A DNA stretch of 64,000 bases, from assembly GCF_039543225.1 (NCBI RefSeq), contig NZ_BAABJI010000001.1, positions 275,193 through 339,192 on the forward strand. Direction: 5' to 3'. Below, piece after piece: positions 56,483 through 64,000 of this stretch (the stretch's first letter is position 1; the number at the start of each line of letters is the position of its first letter). The DNA comes from Mucilaginibacter defluvii (GTDB taxonomy: Bacteria > Bacteroidota > Bacteroidia > Sphingobacteriales > Sphingobacteriaceae). The translations under genes were made by a program, and so were the position numbers. The notes under the pieces were generated by a model that did no database searches, had not been told where the DNA came from, and saw nothing but the letters and a program-made list of their open reading frames with translations.

Positions 56483-57385
56483 TTATTCCCAAAGGTTAGC
56501 CGGGTAAGTGCCATTCTCAACCAGCTCAGAAATGCTTTTCTGTACGATTGGCTTGTCCTCTTTGTAAGTAACACCAAACCATTTATTAGCGGTTGGGATC
56601 ACTTTAAATGATGCCGTACCTGATTTTATCAGTTCGTCAGCCACCAGCGGGATAAAGAATTCAGCTTTAGGGTTGTTTTCATTTTTGTGGGCGAACTCCA
56701 CGAACATTGGCTCGCTTTGCTTAAATACAGCCGGTGTAAAGCCCCAGAAGTTCATTGATACGCGGGTATCATTTGATAACGGATATTCAACGCCGCCTTC
56801 TTCATAAACCACGCTGCCGTCTTCTTTAAAGTAGACCTGGGTACGCTCGTTGATCTCAACCATGTTGCCATTATCATCAACCTTACAAACACCACGTGAT
56901 ACCGAACCATGTTCTGAAAGGGTTTTGTCGATCTGGTAGCCAATCAGCGAGTAAGTATCATCGCTAACTTCGCTGGTCAGGAACTTTGCCATTTTTTCAA
57001 AGGCATCATAACCATAAAAATCGTCGGCGTTAATTACGCAGAAAGGCTCGTTAACCTGGTTGCGGGCAGCTAACACCGCGTGGGCGGTACCCCAAGGCTT
57101 AGCGCGCTCAATTTCTTTATCAATACCGTATTGCGTCAAATCAAAATTCTGAAAAACATAATCAGTTTCAACGCGGCCATTCAGTTTCGGCTCAAATATG
57201 GCTTTAAATGATTCGGCAAACTCTTCGCGAATGATGAAGCTTATTTTACCAAAACCAGCTTTGATGGCATCATATATAGAGTAATCAATAATCGTTTCGC
57301 CGTTGGGGCCAAAGCCGTCAATTTGCTTCATGCTGCCATAGCGGCTTGCCATGCCCGCTGCAAGTATCAGTAAAGTTGGTTTCAT
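56483..57385 (-). CDS. Sugar nucleotidyltransferase (NTP transferase)
   Basis: A 300-residue GT-A-like nucleotidyltransferase. LLILAAGMASRYGSMKQIDGF carries the GxG...R...K nucleotide loop and FCVINADDFYG the Mg-binding Asp. Enzymes of this group activate a sugar 1-phosphate with NTP. The gene is on the opposite strand just outside the polysaccharide locus, so a link to that locus is uncertain. Substrate unknown. Confidence 0.82.
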   Translation of the reverse strand: MKPTLLILAAGMASRYGSMKQIDGFGPNGETIIDYSIYDAIKAGFGKISFIIREEFAESFKAIFEPKLNGRVETDYVFQNFDLTQYGIDKEIERAKPWGTAHAVLAARNQVNEPFCVINADDFYGYDAFEKMAKFLTSEVSDDTYSLIGYQIDKTLSEHGSVSRGVCKVDDNGNMVEINERTQVYFKEDGSVVYEEGGVEYPLSNDTRVSMNFWGFTPAVFKQSEPMFVEFAHKNENNPKAEFFIPLVADELIKSGTASFKVIPTANKWFGVTYKEDKPIVQKSISELVENGTYPANLWE

Positions 57386-57682
57386 GTTGTTTTTATGTTA
57401 TTGGAGTATGTTAATTATTGTTGAATGCAATTTTGAGCATTTGGTTTTAAAAAAAGTGCAGATGTGTTTTTTAAAGTGATATTGTTAACAATAATAACCA
57501 GTAATATCCGGAATTATATGCAATAGTAGGTTTTATTGAAAATTTAACACGTTTACCGCAATAATAAAAAGTATTTAATAATAATCTCATCATTATTTCA
57601 AAATATTACGCTATGTGCCGCTTTTTAATGCCTTTAGCTATTGGGCATCCCTTAATGATATTTTGTACGTAATTTAGCTGCG

Positions 57683-59524
57683 ATGGGTTATTCAAGTTTA
57701 CAAGCCTGCGTTGCCGACCTTGAGCGCAATGGCCACCTGATACGTATTAAGGAGGAGGTTGATCCGTACCTGCAAATGGCAGCTATACATCTGCGTGTTT
57801 TTGAACACCAAGGGCCGGCCATATTGTTTGAGAATGTTAAGGGCAGTAAGTTCCCGGCGGTATCAAACCTGTTTGGTACGTTGGACAGGTCGAAGTTCAT
57901 CTTCAGAGATACCTTAGAGAAAGTAAAGACTTTGGTCGACATTAAGAATGATCCTGTTAAGGCTATTAAGAATCCTTTTAAGTACGCCAATGTAGGTTTA
58001 ACCGCCCTCTCGGCATTACCCATGAAGGTAGGCCGGCGTTCGGCGCCTATCAGCTTTGGCCATACGCAGATAAGTGAGCTGCCGCAGGTAGTGAACTGGC
58101 CAATGGATGGAGGCCCTTTTGTAACGATGCCGCAAGTGTACACTGAGGATATGGACAAGCCCGGCATCATGAATGCCAACCTGGGTATGTACCGCATACA
58201 ACTTGCCGGTAACGATTATGTGTTGAACAGCGAGATCGGCCTGCATTACCAGTTACACCGTGGTATAGGCGTGCATCAAACCAAGGCCAATGCCAAGGGG
58301 CAGCCACTCAAGGTAAGCATATTTGTAGGTGGCCCGCCATCGCACCCGGTGGCGGCGGTAATGCCTTTACCCGAAGGCTTGTCGGAAATGACCTTTGGCG
58401 GTGCCTTGGGTAACCGCCGGTTCCGTTATTTTTACGATGATGAGGGTTTTTGTATTTCGGCTGATGCTGATTTTGTAATAACCGGTACCGTGATGCCGCA
58501 TGATAATAAACCAGAGGGTCCCTTTGGCGATCACCTGGGATATTACAGCTTAACGCATCCTTTTCCGCTGATGAAGGTTCATAACGTATATCATCGTAAG
58601 GATGCCATATGGTCGTTCACGGTAGTAGGCCGCCCGCCGCAGGAAGATACCAGCTTTGGCGCCTTGATCCATGAGATAGCGGGATCAGCTCTGCCCAAGG
58701 AAATCCCGGGCCTTGTAGCTGTTAACGCTGTTGATGCCGCGGGTGTGCATCCGTTGCTGTTCGCTATCGGCAGCGAGCGTTATACGCCTTATTTGAATGA
58801 GCGTCATCCGCAGGAGATATTGACTATTGCCAATCATATATTAGGCAAAAATCAACTTAGCCTGGCTAAGTACCTGTTTATTGCTGCTAAAGAGGATGAC
58901 CCCGAGCTGGACATACATGATATTGGCGGTTTCCTGAAACATATATTGCAACGTGTTGACCTAACCCGCGACCTGCACTTCTATACCAAAACCACAATTG
59001 ATACCCTTGATTACAGTGGTAGCGGACTAAACAGCGGCAGTAAAGTAGCTATTACCGTAGCCGGAAGTATAAAGCGTGAACTTTGGAATGAACTGCCCAC
59101 GTGGTTTAGTGTGCCAAGGCCCTTTACCGGCTTTAAGATGGCTATGCCGGGTGTGCTGGCCGTTGAGGTGCCAAAAAATATTACCACCAGCGATATGCCC
59201 CTGATGCTGGAGATACTGGAAGAGGAGTTGGGCAACAAAGAATTGAACGGCCTGCCGTTAATTATACTTTGTGACGATGCCGCTTTTACCGCGCAAACCA
59301 TTAATAACCTGGTGTGGGTAACTTTTACCCGCAGCAATCCATCGCACGATATTTATGGCATTGGCAGCTTTACAGAGCACAAGCACTGGGGCTGTACCGG
59401 TCCGCTGATTATTGACGCGCGTATAAAACCGCATCATGCGCCTGTGCTGGAAAAAGATCCGGCTATTGAAAAGCTGGTTGATAAAATGGGTGAAAAGGGC
59501 GAGGCCTTATATGGAATTATATAA
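57683..59524 (+). CDS. UbiD-family (de)carboxylase
   Basis: A 613-residue prenylated-FMN enzyme. HRGIGVHQTKANAKGQPL, VSIFVGGPPSHPVAAVM and the EGPFGDHLGYY segment with the catalytic Glu region are visible. Bacteroidota homologues are usually annotated as menaquinone-biosynthesis decarboxylase (4-hydroxybenzoate or naphthoate type). No UbiX partner lies in the window. A 297-base AT-rich gap separates it from the divergent nucleotidyltransferase; no clear promoter box was found there. Confidence 0.85.
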   Translation: MGYSSLQACVADLERNGHLIRIKEEVDPYLQMAAIHLRVFEHQGPAILFENVKGSKFPAVSNLFGTLDRSKFIFRDTLEKVKTLVDIKNDPVKAIKNPFKYANVGLTALSALPMKVGRRSAPISFGHTQISELPQVVNWPMDGGPFVTMPQVYTEDMDKPGIMNANLGMYRIQLAGNDYVLNSEIGLHYQLHRGIGVHQTKANAKGQPLKVSIFVGGPPSHPVAAVMPLPEGLSEMTFGGALGNRRFRYFYDDEGFCISADADFVITGTVMPHDNKPEGPFGDHLGYYSLTHPFPLMKVHNVYHRKDAIWSFTVVGRPPQEDTSFGALIHEIAGSALPKEIPGLVAVNAVDAAGVHPLLFAIGSERYTPYLNERHPQEILTIANHILGKNQLSLAKYLFIAAKEDDPELDIHDIGGFLKHILQRVDLTRDLHFYTKTTIDTLDYSGSGLNSGSKVAITVAGSIKRELWNELPTWFSVPRPFTGFKMAMPGVLAVEVPKNITTSDMPLMLEILEEELGNKELNGLPLIILCDDAAFTAQTINNLVWVTFTRSNPSHDIYGIGSFTEHKHWGCTGPLIIDARIKPHHAPVLEKDPAIEKLVDKMGEKGEALYGII

Positions 59525-59588
59525 AGCGCCCTTTAATTATTCAGTAATACCGTAAAGGGAAATCCTAAATAATCAAAAACGATTATTG

Positions 59589-60374
59589 TTACGTTCCAGG
59601 GAATTTAATGCCTTCTTGATTTAAGCGGTTAATCAGCTTTTCCTGCAAGGCTATTTTTACGTTCAGGAATTCGGCAGGCAATACCCAAACGTTTATAATA
59701 TAAGTAGCGCGATCAAAACCCACACGCACCAGGCCTACTTTTGACGGTTTGTTTTTTACTACACCATCCGTGTTTTGCAGCGCTTCGTTTATAACGGCGA
59801 TTACTTTCTCGGTATTCGCCGCGTAGGTGAGTTCCACCTCAAAATCAAGCCTGCGGCTTCCGGCGCGGGTAACGTTTACAATTACCTCGTTAAAAAGCTT
59901 TCCATTGGGTATAATAATGGTTTTGTTATCAGCGGTGAGCAATACAGTATAAAATATCTGTATCGAGGTTACCTTACCGTCCTGCCCTTGCGCTATAATG
60001 TTATCATTCAGTTCAAACGGCTTTAACAGCAAGATGAGCACACCTCCTGCAAAATTTTGCAAGGTTCCGGAAAGCGCCAGGCCGGCAGCAACGCCGAAAG
60101 CGCCTACCAGCGTAGTAAATATGGCGGCATCAATACCCATCAACGTCATTACCAGTAAAATCAGCAACACGTTAAGCGCGGTAATGCTCAGGCTGAGCAA
60201 AAAAGGCTGTAGGGATGAATGCACCTCTTTGGTGCTCATTTTATTACGGATGCGGGTTTTAAGCAGCCGGATAAACCAAAGGCCTACTATGAGTACTATT
60301 AAACCAAAAATTATATTGGGACCGTGGGTAAGGAGCCACGTGTAGGCAGTATCGTAAAGTTTTTCGAGCTTCAT
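59589..60374 (-). CDS. Small-conductance mechanosensitive channel (MscS-like)
   Basis: A 261-residue membrane protein with three transmembrane segments in about residues 15-115. The third contains VGAFGVAAGLALSGTLQNFAGGVLIL, the pore-lining helix of MscS, followed by the beta domain (KPFELNDNIIAQGQDGKVTSIQIF). It opens at high membrane tension and releases solutes under hypo-osmotic shock. It follows groEL on the same strand after a 366-base gap with a terminator, so it is probably transcribed separately. Confidence 0.92.
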   Translation of the reverse strand: MKLEKLYDTAYTWLLTHGPNIIFGLIVLIVGLWFIRLLKTRIRNKMSTKEVHSSLQPFLLSLSITALNVLLILLVMTLMGIDAAIFTTLVGAFGVAAGLALSGTLQNFAGGVLILLLKPFELNDNIIAQGQDGKVTSIQIFYTVLLTADNKTIIIPNGKLFNEVIVNVTRAGSRRLDFEVELTYAANTEKVIAVINEALQNTDGVVKNKPSKVGLVRVGFDRATYIINVWVLPAEFLNVKIALQEKLINRLNQEGIKFPGT

Positions 60375-60740
60375 GGGTTAAATCAAGACGCTCCGAAATT
60401 ACTAAAAATCAGAGAAGCGATACCAGAAATTCCGGCGACTTAAGAATTACCCATTCAAAAATACGGGTTTGTATATGTTTCCGTTTCCGGGTTAACTGTT
60501 TCATGCGCTGTTTATATCAAATGCTATGCCTCAACGGCCTGGCTTTAAGTAGCTACGCATAAACTAACGCAATAATTACAATGATGGCGGTTATTTAATA
60601 TTTGATGACAATCACCTTAACATATGTACCCCTAATTATACAGTAAAAAGGTCAGTAAAAAATAAAACCCTGTATGCAATTGCATACAGGGTTTTTATAT
60701 AGCGATCCCCTCAGCTGAGGAGGGTACGAATGATGTGCTA
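60375..60740. other. Intergenic region between MscS-like gene and groEL
   Basis: 366 bases without a gene. The half next to groEL holds the groEL terminator (60664-60695 on the minus strand). TATTTTTG on the minus strand at 60463-60456 resembles a -7 box for the MscS-like gene, but no matching -33 box was found. I see nothing else. Confidence 0.6.
60664..60695 (-). terminator. Terminator after groEL
   Basis: A perfect 32-base palindrome: AAAACCCTGTATGCAA with TTGCATACAGGGTTTT. On the minus strand the 3' arm ends in TTTT and is followed by ATTTTTTACTG, a T-rich tail. Confidence 0.9.
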
Positions 60741-62504
<1,764 letters not shown>

Positions 62505-62506
<2 letters not shown>

Positions 62507-62780
62507 AAAGAACCGCGTATATATCAGATTCGCGCATAATTAAATACTCCTTGCCTTCGTAATTGATCTCGGTACCGGCATATTTACCGTATAGTACCTG
62601 GTCACCGGTTTTTACGGTTAAGGGCTCGTCTTTTTTACCTTCGCCAACAGCTACTACGGTACCGCGTTGTGGTTTCTCTTTTGCAGTATCAGGGATGATG
62701 ATTCCGGAAGCAGTTTTTTCTTCGGCCGGAGCAGCTTCCACTACTACCCTGTCTCCGATAGGTTTAATGTTTAATGACAT
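62505..62780 (-). CDS. groS: Co-chaperonin GroES (10 kDa)
   Basis: A 91-residue lid protein for Gro[22 protein letters not shown] at the N-terminus, the mobile loop [15 protein letters not shown] and the final [16 protein letters not shown] are standard. First gene of the groESL operon on the minus strand. No CIRCE element (TTAGCACTC-N9-GAGTGCTAA) is seen upstream. Confidence 0.98.
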
Positions 62781-63159
62781 AACTATGCTTAATTTGATTT
62801 AATAGATTTTGGTTAAACTTAAATAAGTTGTTAACGCCCTTTTATCATCATCAATTGTGCCAATTGGCTAATTGTACTTTTTGACATTTTAAAACTGTTG
62901 TATTGTCAGCAAAACGTTTGACTGAATATTTATCCTTAACAATTTTTTAAAACGGGCGGTGTCATCATGTCAGTTGTAAAGCTTGGTGTTCCCGATCTGT
63001 CCGTAGCTATAAACGGCCTATGCATCCCTTAGATAAATGCGTTTACTTATTGTTCTTGTAACGAATTAATGACAAGGTGTATTTATTACAATTAGTTTAA
63101 AAAAGCATGTAACATTTTGAACAATTTCGCCTCAAATTCAAAATTGATCAAAAAACACC
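62781..63159. other. Divergent intergenic region between groES and the outer-membrane protein gene
   Basis: 379 bases without a gene, holding the start regions of two divergent transcripts. No TAnnTTTG box was found on either strand. An imperfect 23-base palindrome lies at 62852-62874, and TGACA (62882-62886) is repeated inverted as TGTCA (62904-62908). A two-base-deviating box (TAACATTTTG) precedes the plus-strand gene near 63110. Confidence 0.5.
62852..62874 (-). promoter_or_regulatory. Imperfect palindrome upstream of groES
   Basis: CAATTGTGCCAA (62852-62863) is the complement of TTGGCTAATTG (62864-62874) except for one missing base. It is centred on CCAATTGG, about 72 bases before the groES start. 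A candidate operator for heat-shock control, distinct from CIRCE. Confidence 0.35.
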
Positions 63160-64000
63160 ATGAAACGTATTTACTTAATCCTATTCCTTTTATGCGCTGC
63201 GGTTGCAGTTAAGGCACAAGTGGGCCTTGGCGGTGGCGGCGGTTCGAGCATCGTGGGCCGTATATCAGGCACGGTGATCGACTCGCTGACCAAAAAGCCG
63301 TTAGACTATGCTACCGTAAGCATTTATCGCAGCGGCGGTACCGCGCCCATGAATGGCGTACTTACCGACGAGAAAGGGAATTTTAAAATAGACAACGTTA
63401 AAGCCGGCAGTTATAAAATAGGCGTATCATTTATCGGTTACCCAACCAAGTTTATCGATCCGGTTGTTACAAGCCTGTCAAAACCGGATGCCAACATGGG
63501 GCAGATTTTAGTTGCCCCAAGCTCAAAAGCGCTTAAGGAAGTAACGGTTACCGGCCAGGCATCACTGGTTGAAAACCGTATCGATAAAATTGTTTATAAC
63601 GCTGAGAAGGATCTGACCTCAGCAGGTGGTAACGCTACCGACGTATTGCAAAAAGTGCCGCTGGTATCAGTTGATATGAACGGTAACGTTGCCGTGCGCG
63701 GCGATCAAAATGTACGCGTTTTAATTAACGGCAAACCATCCGGCGCTACCTCGGCCAGTTTGAGCGATGTATTGAAAACCATCCCTGCCGACCAGATTAA
63801 GAACGTTGAGGTGATCACTTCGCCATCTGCCAAGTATGATGCGGAAGGTTCGGGCGGTATCATCAACATCGTTACTAAAAGTAAAAATGCATCAGGCCTT
63901 AGCGGTAGCGTGAGCGGCGGCGTGGGTACCCGTCAAAACAACGGTAACCTAAACTTTAACTACAATAAAAACCGGTTTAATTTTGGCGCTAACATTGGCG
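63160..64000 (+). CDS. Outer-membrane beta-barrel protein with carboxypeptidase-regulatory-like domain (partial)
   Basis: The reading frame from ATG 63160 stays open to the right edge (280 residues). A signal peptide ends near VKAQ. A carboxypeptidase-regulatory-like/SusC-type beta-sandwich follows (ISGTVIDSLTKKPLDYATV ... NFKIDNVKAGSYKIGVSFIG). Then a TonB plug domain occurs: VTGQASLVENRIDKIVYNA, DVLQKVPLVSVDMNG, VRVLINGKPSGAT, SAKYDAEGSGGIINIVTK. The barrel is only starting. TonB-dependent receptor-like proteins of this type are common in Bacteroidota, with unknown ligand. Confidence 0.85.
   Translation, partial: MKRIYLILFLLCAAVAVKAQVGLGGGGGSSIVGRISGTVIDSLTKKPLDYATVSIYRSGGTAPMNGVLTDEKGNFKIDNVKAGSYKIGVSFIGYPTKFIDPVVTSLSKPDANMGQILVAPSSKALKEVTVTGQASLVENRIDKIVYNAEKDLTSAGGNATDVLQKVPLVSVDMNGNVAVRGDQNVRVLINGKPSGATSASLSDVLKTIPADQIKNVEVITSPSAKYDAEGSGGIINIVTKSKNASGLSGSVSGGVGTRQNNGNLNFNYNKNRFNFGANIG

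Noticed and set aside
62781..63159. CIRCE element for HrcA control of groESL
   Set aside because: Neither half of TTAGCACTC-N9-GAGTGCTAA is present on either strand in this gap.

Overview
The window is chromosomal DNA from a Bacteroidota bacterium, most likely a Sphingobacteriaceae member such as Mucilaginibacter or a close relative. This is an inference from protein character, from promoters of the TTTG-N18/19-TAnnTTTG type, from almost no Shine-Dalgarno sequences, and from the order rpsU-xerC-hpf-tRNAs-tuf-tRNA-Trp-secE-nusG-rplKAJL-rpoBC.

Layout. (1) 1-3500: a partial lysophospholipid acyltransferase-like gene on the minus strand, then a helix-hairpin-helix membrane protein, apt, rpsU, xerC and hpf. 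(2) 3480-17112: tRNAs Thr(TGT), Tyr(GTA), Gly(TCC) and Thr(GGT), tuf, tRNA-Trp(CCA), secE, nusG, rplK, rplA, rplJ, rplL, rpoB and rpoC, closed by a perfect terminator. (3) 17165-55448: a very large surface-polysaccharide locus. It opens with a PHP-type tyrosine phosphatase, UDP-glucose dehydrogenase, a Wza-like exporter and a Wzc-like tyrosine kinase. A winged-helix regulator fused to a degenerate nucleotidyltransferase fold follows, then an ABC transporter, several glycosyltransferases, a Wzy-like polymerase and many acyltransferases. GDP-fucose synthesis (gmd, fcl) ends the locus. (4) 55550-64000: a DUF3467 protein, a small secreted protein, a sugar nucleotidyltransferase (minus strand), a UbiD-type decarboxylase, an MscS-type channel, groEL and groES (minus strand), and the start of an outer-membrane beta-barrel protein.

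The most unusual part is inside the polysaccharide locus. Two separate modules each combine a NeuA-like cytidylyltransferase with a sugar or alcohol dehydrogenase and a 2-hydroxyacid dehydrogenase. Module A (26797-30709) has an MDR dehydrogenase, a glycosyltransferase, an Ldh-family oxidoreductase and a cytidylyltransferase. Module B (41883-48901) has a DUF115 protein, a cytidylyltransferase, a D-2-hydroxyacid dehydrogenase, an acetyltransferase, a Gfo/Idh/MocA dehydrogenase, a SIS isomerase, an inositol-monophosphatase-like phosphatase, a YhcH-family protein and an acyltransferase. No NeuB- or KdsA-type condensing enzyme is present in the window. DUF115 proteins, related to Maf and resembling GT42 sialyltransferases in their NGPSL motif, flank module B. 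An L-2-hydroxyglutarate oxidase lies further downstream. I propose, as a hypothesis, that the locus makes CMP-activated sugar acids by oxidation rather than by aldol condensation.

At the regulatory level, only rpsU and hpf have a full AGGAGG in front of their start codons, which fits anti-Shine-Dalgarno-based control of ribosome-associated proteins. Several intergenic regions have striking foldable structure, notably a possible pseudoknot before rpoB and period-7 or period-8 repeats in spacers. I saw no CRISPR array, insertion sequence, prophage or rRNA gene.
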